A model generated the notes under the pieces. It was not told the DNA's origin. It ran no database searches and saw only the letters and a list, made by a program, of their open reading frames with translations. 18,732 nucleotides of DNA from Smittium mucronatum (Eukaryota; Kickxellomycota; Harpellomycetes; Harpellales; Legeriomycetaceae). Numbering within the stretch: the first letter of the stretch is position 1; each line of letters begins with the position of its first letter. The position numbers and the translations under genes were made by a program. Shown here piece by piece: positions 1 to 10,451 of this stretch. Where the stretch lies: assembly GCA_001953115.1 (NCBI GenBank), contig LSSL01007601.1, positions 1-18,732 on the forward strand, read 5' to 3'.

Positions 1-2
1 CA

Positions 3-581
3 AAGCATGAAACGCTGGGCTTATCGCCGTTCAAAGCGCTCTATGGACGAGAGCCAAGACTTCCAGTAGACAGCTACAAGCCGGCCAATCATAATCCGCC
101 ATTATCAATTCTTTCCTACGAAAGACTGCTGCAAGCCAGATTGGACCCAATAAGAAAAACTATTGCCAACAATAATAAAATGGCAAAGTTGGAAATGGAG
201 AAGCGCTATAACAAAAGACACAGAGCAGTAAGATAAAACATTGGCGATTATATGCTGCTTAAACGCGAAACAGCTGATGGTCTCAATAATTCGCTAGCAC
301 TAAGTTCTAACTACACCGGGCCATACAGAGTAGCGAAGAAAATAGGCCGTGTTAGCTACAGAATATCTAGGACTGACGAGGATGGCTACACTACTCAGAT
401 CACAGCACACATACGCAGACTAAGGCCATACAACTCCAGAGACTGCACCGCACTCATGGGAGAGGAGGATGACGTTACACCAATCAGCAGCCGAGATAGC
501 CAGATATCCAATGACACATCTTGCAATGCTATTGGACAAGTAGAACATGAAGTAATGACTAGCAGAGATTCTATTGGCTGA
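3..581 (+). pseudogene. Ty3/gypsy Pol fragment: integrase core end and GPY/F module
   Basis: This is the 3' end of an LTR-retrotransposon pol frame; the rest lies left of the window. The translation opens with LGLSPFKALYGREPRLPVD, the usual end of the Ty3/gypsy integrase core. A basic helical linker follows (KLEMEKRYNKRHRAVR). Then comes the GPY/F module (NYTGPYRVAKKIGRVSYRI) and the HIRRLRPY motif that closes it in this family. A TAA at 234-236 interrupts the frame exactly where the family has a V/IGDYVLLK motif; reading resumes at once as NIGDYMLLKRE, so one substitution is enough to explain the break. The last 45 residues are polar and low-complexity with no recognised domain. The frame ends in TGA at 579-581, which overlaps the start of the adjoining LTR. 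Integrase would join element cDNA to the chromosome; this copy is probably dead. Family assignment is firm, the clade is not known. Confidence 0.88.
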
Positions 582-744
582 AATGACTATACGTCATTTC
601 AGCGATAGCCAATAACTAAATGACAATATTGTTTACATAGCTTTGATTTTAGTATAAATAGTTTATTTTATAAGATTCCTTTTGAATCTCTCTCTCATCT
701 CTTAGCTTTTACTTTTTCAATAAACTTACTAAAAATACCTAACA
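579..744 (+). repeat. 3' LTR of the plus-strand Ty3/gypsy element
   Basis: The segment of about 166 bases begins TGAAATGAC and ends CTAACA, so it has the TG...CA ends expected of an LTR. The first nine bases pair perfectly with GTCATTTCA at 593-601 across a five-base loop. A TATA box (TATAAATA, 653-660) and a polyadenylation signal (AATAAA, 719-724) lie in LTR order. A diverged relative is found in inverse orientation near 2936-3097, which supports the call. The exact left edge is uncertain: similarity to the second LTR continues about 12 to 20 bases upstream, so the true start may be the TGACTAGC near 557. No convincing polypurine tract precedes it. The right edge is supported by the minus-strand element, whose coding sequence resumes directly at 745. 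Confidence 0.72.
653..660 (+). promoter_or_regulatory. TATA box of the LTR
   Basis: TATAAATA stands 59 bases before the AATAAA signal at 719-724, a normal U3/R spacing for a short LTR. The inverse LTR further right carries the same TATAAATAG motif near 3019-3028. This is inferred from motif and position only. Confidence 0.55.
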
Positions 745-956
745 GAGACAATCTGCGGGTTGGCTGAACATGGCGATGTAGACAGACACGCATATCCCGT
801 TCGGTACAGTTCTTTCACGTGTTCTTGAAGGGCTCGTATTTCTTCGGGCGAGTATCGTCGCATTCGTGCATATACCGGCTGGTCGGTCGTGAGTCTTGGT
901 CGGTGAAGAAAGTCATTTTGGTGACCGTCAGGTTGGATTAAACAGGCTTGCGACAT
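745..956 (-). pseudogene. Reverse transcriptase N-terminus of the minus-strand Ty3/gypsy element
   Basis: The translation contains TTDQPVYARMRRYSPEEIRA and later STSPCSANPQIVS. This matches the conserved entry into Ty3/gypsy RT: the segment with the general form PIYxRxRRYSPEE, a helix ending near a YRTG turn, then STSPWSSPVV before the first catalytic block. The usual tryptophan in SPWSSP is cysteine here. The frame is cut at position 745 by the edge of the neighbouring LTR, before any catalytic aspartate is reached. RT would copy element RNA to cDNA; this fragment cannot. Confidence 0.75.
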
Positions 957-1099
957 CCCGCAAAATCGCTGAAATTTCAGGGTCAGCTTTGGGAAGACAG
1001 TTTACAGTCGAAGCAGCGAGAACTAGTGGCTCCTACTAAGTGGCTTTCAGGCAGCTGGGAATCATTTTTAAAATATCAGTTTTATTACCCTTTGAGAGT

Positions 1100-1590
1100 C
1101 GAATGGTCATTGCAGTTGGGTCGTAGGCGGCTTTTAATGCAACTATGATGTTAGCACCGAGAATGATGCCTTGTGGCTGCTAATTCATGAATCTTAAGAA
1201 GGTTGAGAACACAGTTTTTCCAAAGCTTAAATCGGCTGTTGCAAGTTTTTTGAGGGGTTTCGAAGCTGAATTGTGTCCCAGTCGTAGTTTTAAAGGGTTA
1301 CTAGCTGTATTTGGCATAGAAATCGCTTTGCAGCTTCTGTTGTCATTAATGTGATTCTGGACCCAGTGTTAATCAGAATGTAAACACAATCTTTTTTTAT
1401 TGTCACATATAACTTGAAACTGATATTACTATTCAAAAGTAGATTCATTGTCGTCAGATGTGTTGTGGTCAGTTTCTCAGCGGGTAGGTCGTAGAATTTT
1501 GGTCGTGAGGAGAATAGTGCAGCTGGCGGCACAGAATCGTTTATTAGCTTAATTTCTGTATGTAAAGGAAAAATAAAGGTCACGGATTTA
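1100..1590 (-). pseudogene. Retroviral-type aspartic protease remnant
   Basis: The minus-strand frame at 1290-1583 contains FKLYVTIKKDCVYILINTGS followed by RITLMTTEAAKRF. This has the pattern of a retropepsin flap and active site, normally ALIDTGSxxxxI, with the catalytic aspartate of DTG changed to asparagine (NTG). Further on, near 1100-1190 in the same direction, GIILGANIIVALKAAYDP resembles the second conserved block of the family, usually (D)xILGMDWL. Stops, including a TAG before this block and a TAG TAG pair after it, break the frame. Its position between gag and RT agrees with the element's gene order. The protease would mature Gag-Pol; this copy lacks the catalytic residue. Confidence 0.6.
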
Positions 1591-1729
1591 TCAGGTGGCT
1601 TTGGAGTCTTGTAATAGTTTCGTAGTATAGAGTTGCTCCCAGCCTCTATTCTTGGTCGTTTCCCGATTGTTGTTAATTGATGCTTTCAGTAGGTTCAACC
1701 GCGTTAAAACCTCGATAGTTATTGTTTCG

Positions 1730-2865
1730 ACGTGGAAAAATCAATCTATTGTTACTTTCTTTTTCAGGTAAAGCTATCAAGTTTTTCACATATTCGTCAA
1801 ACTGGGTCCTATTCATCGTTGTATTCCCTGGACTGTGGGAGAACGTGTTGCGCTGTCGAAGCTCGCCAGGCGAGCGTGTGATAGGTGAAAGATGGCGAAT
1901 TAGATCGAGAGAATTGAGGTTTTCGTTGAATCGGGGCTAAGATAGTGTCGAAATCCATGGAGTTGTTGTTGTTTCTGGCTTGGAATGAGGAGATGCTGTA
2001 TGGCTTTGACTGCATCTCCTGTAACTGAAGGTGATAAAGTCGTTGCTTGACGGAAGAATAGGATTCTTATCTGATCATTGCGAGGTATAGTCGAATACCG
2101 GAGTCGATTTGCTGGCGAATCTTGCAACAGCCAGGTTTTTTTCATCCTTGGCTATCTACTGGATGGCTGGTCAAATTCGTTGAATAAAGGTGCTGAATTC
2201 TGAGAGTGTAGTCAATTTCATTATGGCAACAGTAGTTAAAGCATTTGAAATGGAATTGGCTCCTCCATATTGAAGGTGCGTAGCGTCTTTGAGTGCAGGC
2301 CAGGTGAAATGCAGGAATTTGGTTCTGCATCATACCAACTGCGCTCTTCCCTCTTGAACGAGTCAAAAACCATCATGCGTTGGTTGAAGTCAGTCAGCTG
2401 AAGATCGTTAACAAACAGGTCGTCTAACCAGCTAACCCGACGCGGGAATCAAATAGTCATCCCATTGAATTCAGGAATATTTGGAATGGGTGGGGTGGGA
2501 CCTGTGTGTGTATTTGAAGAAGATCGGGGCTTTTTTTCTTCTTCTGACTGTCTTAGATAAAAGTTAGCTTCGCTATGTGCAAGATTCTTTTCGAGGGAGA
2601 CGATTTCCAACTTATCCTCTTGGTAGTGAAGGTAGAGATCAGACCGGGCCTTGACCTAGGTGTCATTTTGTACCCTGGGCGCATCAATATCCGTGTTCTG
2701 TTTCTTGACTTTGTTATTTTGGGACTCATTCTTGGAAATTAACCGATTTTACTGGCTCTCAGCAGTCGCAAGTTGTTGCTGCAGTTCGTCGTTTTCAGCA
2801 TTGAGGCTAGAATAGCTGAGTTCAGCATCGAAGATTTGGCCAGCTAAAACTTGAACAAGTAAGTC
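1730..2865 (-). pseudogene. Gag remnant of the minus-strand Ty3/gypsy element
   Basis: On the minus strand the N-terminal part reads AELSYSSLNAENDELQQQLA, a coiled-coil-like stretch. It is followed by the proline motif GPTPPIPNIPEFNGM and by WLDDLFVNDLQLTDFNQRMM, which match the capsid entry of Ty3-type Gag (PEFxG, then WLDDLF). A shifted frame continues with LQYGGANSISNALTTVAIMK and TTLSEFSTFIQRI. A later frame gives SSFQARNNNNSMDFDTI, like the Gag C-terminus just before a nucleocapsid tail. At least two frameshifts and several stops are needed to read through it. No intact CCHC knuckle was found; the apparent cysteine cluster near 2250 belongs to the wrong frame. Gag would form the virus-like particle. 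Confidence 0.65.
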
Positions 2866-2935
2866 GGAAATATTAAAATAAAATAATAATAAAAAGGCTT
2901 AAGAAGGTTATCCACCAATTTTAAGTAAATAAGAT

Positions 2936-3097
2936 TGTGGATATATTTATTAAGAAATACATGGTCAAAAACTAAGCTCAGATATAAGAAGGAGAAAGAT
3001 CTACCTAAGAAAAACTAGCTATTTATAGTAAATTGATTATCGTAAATAATTGTATAGTTGAGTTATTGGATAATACTGAAATGGCGTAGCCATTCCA
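2936..3097 (-). repeat. 5' LTR of the minus-strand Ty3/gypsy element
   Basis: Read on the minus strand from 3097, the sequence starts TGGAATGGC, pairs with GCCATTTCA after a three-base loop, and continues with CCAATAACT. A TATAAATAG box follows, then AATAAA. The LTR at 579-744 has the same parts in the same order: hairpin, CCAATAACT, TATAAATAG, AATAAA. The length to a terminal CA (about 162 bases) is close to the other LTR (166). It lies directly upstream of the gag remnant in the same orientation, as a 5' LTR should. Both edges are approximate and no primer binding site could be assigned with confidence. Overall identity to the other LTR is modest, so the two elements are related but not recent sisters. 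Confidence 0.62.
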
Positions 3098-5100
3098 GTC
3101 AATATAATAACTATGCTTCTGTATTCAATGGACCTCTTATCCAATATAGCTGCTGTTGGTGTCATTGGATGGATGCCGGTTTAGGCTTTTCAGAAGGGTA
3201 ATAAAAAAATACCAAAATTAAGAAATGGACTCTTAATTACCCAAAACACAATTTAGATATTTCGGAATTTTCGCTTTAGGCACAAAGGTCTTTACATATG
3301 TGGTTTGTTGGTCAATTTTATAGCAAGAAATTTTTTTTTCATAGTTACACTTGAAATTTCAATATTTTTTGATCCAGGACTATTGGTATACTGCAAATTC
3401 ACATACCCGAAATTTATATAATATTTTACCAATAAATAGAAATAATTAGTATTTAAATTTTTTGATGCATAATTTTAAGAAATACACAAATCTTATTTTC
3501 CAATAAAAATTTAATCATTTAAAATAATAGGTAATAGAACTAGAATGAATCGTAGTGTAAAAATATTTGTTGCGCCATATTTTTTAGCTATTATTGTATT
3601 CTAGTTAAATTGTGCAATTAATTTTTTTTTTCTACTTCTATGTTTCAATAAACAGTAATTTTCTTTAAGGCGGGATATTATTTGGTCAACATATGAATTT
3701 TTATTCAGAAAAACCACTTAATTGGATAAATATTAATCCAAATTTCCATTGAAACTTTTAAAATTAAACCCATAATCATTACCTAATTTTACTTGATACA
3801 ATAAAACGTTAAAAAAAATATTAGACCAATAATATCTAATTAAAATATGATGTATCTCAAAATAACATAATAGAAAAAACAGCTACTAAAATATCAAAAC
3901 TGCATGGGCCTCAAAATCACAAAAAACATATACATATGTATAGTTTCGTTGTATCAGGGCAAACCTGCACAGGCACGGTCTTGTTTAAAATGATGAGAGT
4001 GTGAAAGCCAGTTTTCATTATAAGTTCCAGTCGAAGGTAGAATCTTTTTATAGAGGCTTGTAAAAAGATGCGGAAATCTCAGATCATTTATTCAAAAAAA
4101 GATCTTTAAAATTATACCATACCAAGGATGCCACTTATAATAGAAACTGAATTAGGGAAGATGAATTTTAGATCGCTTGGATTTTTCTGAGAGATTTTTT
4201 GATAATCAAAAGATACAGTGTAAACGAGAATTTCGACTTTTGGTAATTCCAAGAGTAATTTTTTTAATTTTAGTTTGGGTCATTTACCATTAAGTTTTTG
4301 AAAAACAATTTTAAGATTATTAATGTGATCTGCATTAGTTTTCGATCGAAAAAGGATATCTCCAGTAAAAATGTGCATTATCCGGCATCGATGTATTCAC
4401 AGGTTGTTCGACCGATTTTACGCCGAAAAATTGCAGAGGTTTTTTTTTATAACTTATAATATGAACAAAAACTTATTTTTTCCACCTTTTTTTGAAAATT
4501 AAGAAGCTTCTTTTGAGTTTGGGTGGTGTGGTATTTTTCAAAAAGCTTTCAAAATATCAATCTTTGAATATAAGCTGAAATTTTAAAGTTGGTTGAGGGT
4601 TACATCAATCCCCAGAAAGGGTTCTTTTCTTACATATTCATTTATTTTAAAGATCTGAAATTAATTTCTATTTGAGCACATCCATCATATTTATTAAATA
4701 TACGGAGTTTGTCGAATAAAATGAATAGTCCGATATGGAGTACCCTGCATTTCACATATCTTTAATTTTGATGCGCAAAATTTTTATATCTTTGAGAGGG
4801 TATCGCCACATTCCGGATCTACAAGGCTGATTATTTTATAGCCGGAATTGTTGTAAAAGATACGAATTGTTGACTGAGAGTTTCGGGTACAATAATTTTG
4901 TTTTTTCTCTTAATATTGCATTTACATCCTGTTTTTCAGTAGACAAATATTCCAAAGGTACTGCAGCTAAAATTAATTTTACCCATTCAGCTATTTTGCT
5001 TTAACAAGTTATCATTGAAAATGAGGAGCTGTTATCATTCATGAGTAAAATTTATATATATTATTACAGGATCATAGCTTATTTTTGCAGCTATAAAAAA
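3098..5100. other. AT-rich stretch without recognised gene
   Basis: Frequent stops occur in all six frames and homopolymer A and T runs are common. A less AT-rich patch near 3950-4080 has no recognisable tRNA fold or coding signal. The short phrase TTTGGGT recurs (near 4272, 4516 and 5314) in similar surroundings, which may reflect decayed copies of one repeat. Plus-strand translation near 4725-4970 is open for two short stretches but resembles nothing I know. Confidence 0.5.
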
Positions 5101-5193
5101 ACTAAAACCTAGATTTTTTTTTTGTATCACGGAATTTTATTATAAGATAACGTCATTAAAAACTATACTAAAAAATATACTAAAACCTAGATT
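5101..5193 (-). mobile_element. Truncated poly(A)-tailed retroposed fragment with 15-bp target duplication
   Basis: ACTAAAACCTAGATT occurs at 5101-5115 and again, identical, at 5179-5193. Between them lie 63 bases which, on the minus strand, end in TAAAATTCCGTGATAC followed by an A-run. Perfect direct repeats around an insert with a terminal A-tract are the signature of target-primed reverse transcription by a LINE. The insert is too short to code for anything and is best read as a severely 5'-truncated copy. The last part, TTCCGTGATAC plus A-run, recurs in a second independent insertion at 13539-13556. A local slippage duplication is less likely because the two inserts share sequence while their flanks do not. 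Confidence 0.72.
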
Positions 5194-8100
5194 ATTTCAG
5201 AAATTCTGTTAATGAATAATGCGTAATTTTGTATTGTAAATTTAATTTCAAATTCTAATACAGGCAGCCATGATTTTTTCATTACGGAAGACTCTTATCT
5301 AATTCATATTTTAAGTTTGGGTGGGTTGAATTTCTTTAAGTCGAGATTTATTCTTTTTATGTACATTATAATATAATTTTAATATGTAAAACAGAATCAA
5401 TTAGTAAATTAAATGAATCATTTTCAATCCATTAATTTATTTTGAGGAAAATGCTCTCACTCAGGCGCAATTTTAAATTTTTTATAATAGGTAGCTTAAT
5501 TTTATTTTTAGGTTTTTTAGGGACTTCGAAGCGCATAGTAATAAGATTTTGATTTATTGGCATTTTAGGATATTTTAATGATTGAGCCTTAGCAATATTT
5601 CTGCTTACTTAGCTATTTATTTTCCCAATTTTTCAGCGTTTCAATATTAAAAGATTTAAATACCATTAGTTAATTTAAAAATGAACATTTTAGATAAATT
5701 TTAAACATATTTAATACTAACATATTTTTTCACTTACTATTCAAAAATTTTTTTTAATGATATAATTCTTTTTGGAATGCGGGTGAGTTGAAAAGAGAAA
5801 AGAATTTATTTAAATTTCATTCATTTTTGACTTTTTTTTATACGGAAAAAATCTTACAGCAAAAATGCATATCCCTTATCATAGATCAAATAAAAACCGA
5901 ATCGATATCAAAATTCATTCTGTTATGGTGGCTAGATGATGAAATAAAGTTGTTCTGAGAGTATTACATGCAAGCATTAATTGTTTTTTCATGGTAGTCA
6001 AAAATCTCTTCTAACAACCTTTAAGAAATACTTTCTTATACCTGGGTCTTCTTTCTTACTTAAAATGGCAATATTTTATGATTATTTCTTTCTAAAAATT
6101 AATTTGCTGATTGGCATATTTTTTTGAATTAAGCTATCGAAGTCCGAACATTTCTTAAATTTGAAAATGTAAATCCTTTATAATGCATAGTCTATTGATT
6201 GAAATAATCCATATAGTCTGAGCAAGCCTTCTTTGAAACTAGACCAAATTGACATACTTAAACCCGGTTCGAGGTTGTAATATTCACACGCTTCTTCTTT
6301 CAATTTTTCAAAAAAAGAGCTCGATTTTTAAAGTTTTTAAAACTCAGATGATTTTCGAAAATCTTTTTAATTCTATTTATCTAAAATTTAAAAGCGGCAT
6401 ATTTATCTTCGAAGACCAAAGGTATATATATTGTCTTCATCACCCCGGAAATAGACTCAGATTCATCAAATCCAGATCATGCTTCAAATTTTCATATTCT
6501 ATGGAGGTAATTAGCATAGCTAGCTCGTAATTTTTTTTGAATTCGTATTCATTTCATTATTTTAACGGCTTTTGACTAGCAAAAAGTTCTTGATGAGCCC
6601 CTTTAACATTTTGGAGCTAATATTAACCTTGAAATAATTGATCTCTAAGCCCAGAAATTTTTTCTTCCTAGTTAGGAACATTTTCGGTATTTTTAAGATG
6701 TTATGCAGCTAATTAATAATTTTTTTCATTACAATCTAAAACAACTTTTAGAATGTGTAAAAGCGTATTTGAAAGAATAATAGGATTTTTTTCATTTTTC
6801 ATTTTTTATTTTCAGGATTAGAATATTAAATGAAATTTCAGTGATTAAGGAAAATTTATTGTCAAGAAAAATTAGTTAACCTGGTTCTTAACAAATGAAA
6901 AGTATTTGAGGAAGTCGATCTACTAAAATTTTAAATTCAAAAATCTGAGTTAAGAAACAGAAGGATAACTCAAAAGGAATATTATAAAACATTCTATTTA
7001 TATCTAATAGTATTAAAAATTAAAGGTTATAAAAATTATTTTATTTGGCATTATTGAAATAAAATATGGTTTGCCGTTAATTTGCATACATAATTAAGAA
7101 AAAATCTACGGAATTGTGAAAATTCCGATTGGTTGGGGCATATTCTACAGATTCCATTTCCACCTCTCGTTTTTTACCATAATGTTCTGTAAAATTCCGC
7201 AAATATATGCGCTCTTGTGAGATTGGCTAAATTATATTTTATTCCTTTTTATTTGCCAATTTCTTCGATTTTAAATGGTAAATTTATGTATTCTCAGTAA
7301 ATTCGTAGTAAAAAATGATGGGGGCGATTGAAGGGACCCACTAAACCAATTGCAATTTTTTTTTAAATTTCTCACATACATACCTTTTTGAAAGGGGGAG
7401 GGAGGGAAGTGGAATTTTTTTTTTCATATTTCAGAAACATATAGCTATATATTATCGGACTCCTTAGTTTATATATTTTCTAATTTTAAAATGTAACTAA
7501 TGCTACAATAGGATCCAAAATCAATAATAATCTTCTTCAACCAACGAATAAAAAGAAACTAAAAGCAAAACAAAACAAAAAACAATGTCAACCTCCAGAT
7601 AATTTCCAACACTTTCCCTGAATACAAGTAAGCATTACAACTTTTTATTAATTACCTTATAATATTTATAGAGCATTTGCCCTTTGATTTTTTATTCTTT
7701 TGGAAAATTTTATTCCTGTGATTGCAAAACAAATAATGATATATGTTTCTAGATATATTTTATATTAAATTTGCATTTTGAATTTATAGAATAGGTTGTA
7801 GGCATCATTTTCTGTATTTTCATCAAGTATGCGCACATTATAGCGTTTAGGGGTTCAATTTATTATGTATTTTCGTTTCGAATACTACATAAAATATGTA
7901 AAAACTTGAACAAAACTCTATTTAATGGTTTGGTAGAAATAAAATACATTTAAAACATCACAAATTTTGACCCTTTCTATTTTTTCTATTTTTTGAGTTT
8001 ATTTTAAGAGATTCGGATGATTATAATCAATAAAAAGTTGATTTTTTATGGGGGCTTTTAAAAATACATTCTCAGAAAATTATAATTTTATCAATCTCTT

Positions 8101-8479
8101 GACGAGATTATATTATTTCTGATGTCCCTTTTTCTTCCGCTCTTTCTTTTTTAATATAAAATTTTTGCAACTATAACATGGATCATGTTTTTTTTTCAAA
8201 TAAAAGTAGATATGGTTGCACTTATACATTTTTTAAAAAGCCACGCATGCGCAATTTATATCTCTATATATCTTAATTTGACTCTTTTTAGTTATGTTGG
8301 ACACTCTAATAGAATCGATTTAGAACTTACCAAAACTAGAGTAGTTTCTTACCTTAATTTTGTAGATGGTTTCGGGATCCATATCCTTTTCTCTCATCAT
8401 TAGAGTTATTGATTACATTTTATTTAGGAAGTAATATGAACCGAACTCGCTCTTTGAAATTATTTTCTGTGAAGTGTAG
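5194..8479. other. AT-rich stretch without recognised gene
   Basis: No open frame here is both long and protein-like. Minus-strand reading near 6380-6540 gives short coding-like pieces (such as YELAMLITSIEYENL) broken by stops, perhaps a decayed gene, but not recognised. A purine-rich run at about 7389-7412 has three runs of three or more G. Short T-tracts are frequent throughout. Confidence 0.45.
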
Positions 8480-9700
8480 TTCATTGTTTCAGTTTGAGAT
8501 GAATCTCAATTTTTCAATGTTCGACTATTTTTGATAAAGTTGGAATTATTTCATGAACTTTTTAGATTTCCAATTGAAGTATTTGGTTTTTAATTTGAGG
8601 TTAAACCACCCAAAGCGATTTTTGTTCTTGCAAAATAGATAATAGCCCCCTAATACCAGTTAAAATTTATTTTGAAATAATTTCCACATAAAATTGTAAT
8701 CAAACATTTAGTCTCAGGAAATTCCTCATATTTTTTCACAAATAAATACCAATAGGGATTGAAGAAATCTTTGGTTTGCGCTTTTTGTATTTTGAATAAA
8801 TCCGAATTTATTTTTTCTGCGAGAGGTGGCCTTAAATTTGAAATATGTTTGATCACATTTCACACGGTGTGTGACCAGCAGTTAATTCCTGTAGCTTCAA
8901 TTCCGAATTCTTTTATAAAAATGGAAATAATAGGAGCGAAATCGGCTATCAAATTTTTATCTTTGAAATATTTTCTATCATTCTCAAGAAGCATTTTTAT
9001 TTTTTTCGAAAATCCAGGAAAGTGATTCTTGTTTCTCGGTATATATTAGACCCAGAGCCAAAGGAAAAAATTTCCTACTATTTTCTCTTAATCCCGTTAC
9101 AAATACTGGATATCCTATATCATTCAGTCTGTATGTGGCATCTAAATGTATTTCTTTAGAGCATCTAAAAAAATTATACAGTTTTTTTCTTCTCATAAAT
9201 ACACAGTTTTCATTGTTAAAAATTCGTTCTTCTAAAATAAAATTGGTTCCCAGTTTTGAATATTTTTTTTTGGCATCATCGCAAATACCTCTAAGTTCTG
9301 AAAAAGCTATAGAGAAACTTTTTCTATTTTTTTTTTATTAATTAGGTAACTAATGATTATATTAGATTTTAATCGGCTTCAATAACCCTGTTAGATAATA
9401 TTCTTTTGATTTCCCAAAGTTTTTTTATTCCATTGTAAACTTTCGATAACTCATTTGTTAGAGATATAGATATCCCTTCTTCAATGCATTCGGAGTTATT
9501 AGTATGTGAATTTTACACTTTTTTTAAACTTTCAAAATGATAACACTCTATTTTTAGAATTGCTTTACAACTACAAGATTTTTTTTTATGCATTTTTAGT
9601 ACACAACAGTGTATTTTTTGAACCAAAAAATCCCCCAAACTCTCGACATTGTCTCCAATATCCTTTATTTCTAACCAAATATGCATAATTGGCTTAATTT
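8480..9700 (-). pseudogene. Mutator-like (MULE) transposase, broken
   Basis: Read right to left on the minus strand. Near 9690-9480 are pieces of an N-terminal zinc-binding module: GYWRQC, then CSCKA, then HTNNSECIEEGI, separated by stops and shifts. From about 9330 the frame is open and gives SELRGICDDAKKKYSKLGTN. The core follows: EIHLDATYRLNDIGYPVFV and FFPLALGLIYTEKQESLSWI, the MULE domain with the first catalytic aspartate at 9140-9142. After a frameshift in an A-run near 9010 comes LIADFAPIIS (second aspartate, 8941-8943) and INCWSHTV, then an in-frame TGA (8860-8862), then NVIKHISNLRPPL. The third catalytic block, usually LExFNxxxK, appears near 8608 as ALGG with a shift, so the glutamate is lost. 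Acidic-residue spacings of about 66 and 111 residues fit the family. The enzyme would excise and insert a DNA transposon; this copy is dead. Terminal inverted repeats were not located. Confidence 0.8.
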
Positions 9701-10289
9701 TTTAGCTTTCTATGTCTATGAAAGATTATTGTAACCGATGAAATTATTTTGTTGAGATTTATTATACTAAAAGACGACAAGTAGCTATATGGAAGATTTA
9801 TACAGTTAATATTTTTATTTAGAATTTAGAATTTAGGCGATTTAAAGGTCTAAAAGTTTTTTTCCATAAAATAAAATGGTACATATATCAATATGGCCAT
9901 AGGCTAGTAATTAATATATGTATAAAATTCACTTAAAAGATAATAATGGTATTCAATCAAAGTTCAAATAATAATTTGCTGAAATTTTCAGATTTTCGCT
10001 GCCAGAAATGAGTGGTAAAATTTGAATCTATCGATTTATTCCCAAAATTGCTGAATTTTCCGAATTCTGTAGATTTTTTCCGAATTTTACCGAAAAATGA
10101 ATATGTAGCCACAAAATATGTTCATTTCAACCAATAGATACACTTTTATTATCTTATTATTTTTATTTTTATCTAATCAAAGTAAAAGTTGCACCATTTG
10201 GATAAACTAAATATTGGATTAATTCCTTATTTTCTATACAATTGGTATCTTTCGATTGTTCAAACGTACAAAAAAAATTAGAGCAAAAT
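9701..10289. other. AT-rich spacer
   Basis: No gene, RNA or repeat boundary is recognised between the MULE remnant and the left inverted arm. Short AATTT and TTTTT-type tracts dominate. Confidence 0.4.
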
Positions 10290-10451
10290 GCAAAAATGGT
10301 CAAAACAAAAAAGCGTATTTTTCTATCTTGCGAATAGAAACGTATATTCGAATTATTTTAAAGAAATCATTAATTACCCAAACAATATTTTGGTTGATTG
10401 AACACATCTATTTTTGTTGGCTTGCTACCAATTTTAGCAAAAGAGCGCCAT
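10290..10451 (+). repeat. Left arm of a long inverted repeat
   Basis: About 162 bases, from GCAAAAATGGTC to AAAAGAGCGCCAT, match the reverse complement of 12310-12472 at roughly 80 percent by hand alignment. The best block is an exact 18-base run, AATAGAAACGTATATTCG. The pair encloses about 1.86 kb. It could be the subterminal repeats of a DNA transposon, or two opposite copies of one dispersed repeat. A 120-codon frame crossing this arm is low in complexity and not considered a gene. Confidence 0.7.

Larger units (their letters stand above)
745..2935 (-). mobile_element. Internal region of a second Ty3/gypsy element, truncated at the RT
   Basis: Read on the minus strand from right to left, this holds gag, protease and the start of reverse transcriptase in the standard Ty3/gypsy order. 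Base composition is clearly less AT-rich than in the DNA to its right, and the change falls near 2865, where gag begins. The RT frame stops exactly at position 745, where the LTR of the plus-strand element ends. The simplest history is that the plus-strand element inserted into this older one. All frames carry stops and shifts. The rest of RT, RNase H, integrase and the 3' LTR should lie left of the window beyond the inserted element. Confidence 0.8.

Noticed and set aside
2142..2366. Cysteine cluster CFNYCCHN as a Gag zinc knuckle
   Set aside because: Spacing does not fit CX2CX4HX4C and it lies in a frame different from the gag-like reading at this place.
3538..3606. Nine-base inverted repeat AACTAGAAT / ATTCTAGTT
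   Set aside because: Short arms at 51 bases spacing are expected by chance in DNA this AT-rich.
6249..6530. 93-codon plus-strand frame
   Set aside because: Low complexity, no motif. The minus strand looks slightly more coding-like but is broken and unrecognised.
7389..7412. G-rich run as a quadruplex
   Set aside because: Only three runs of three or more G; the fourth is GG, and there is no context pointing to a role.
7840..7870. GGGGTTCAATTT as a tRNA T-arm
   Set aside because: No matching stem strand and no acceptor or anticodon stem nearby. No convincing tRNA was found anywhere in the window.
8185..8403. Possible short exon on the minus strand with a GTAAGA donor
   Set aside because: Only about 16 codons (MREKDMDPETIYKIK) with no partner exon found.
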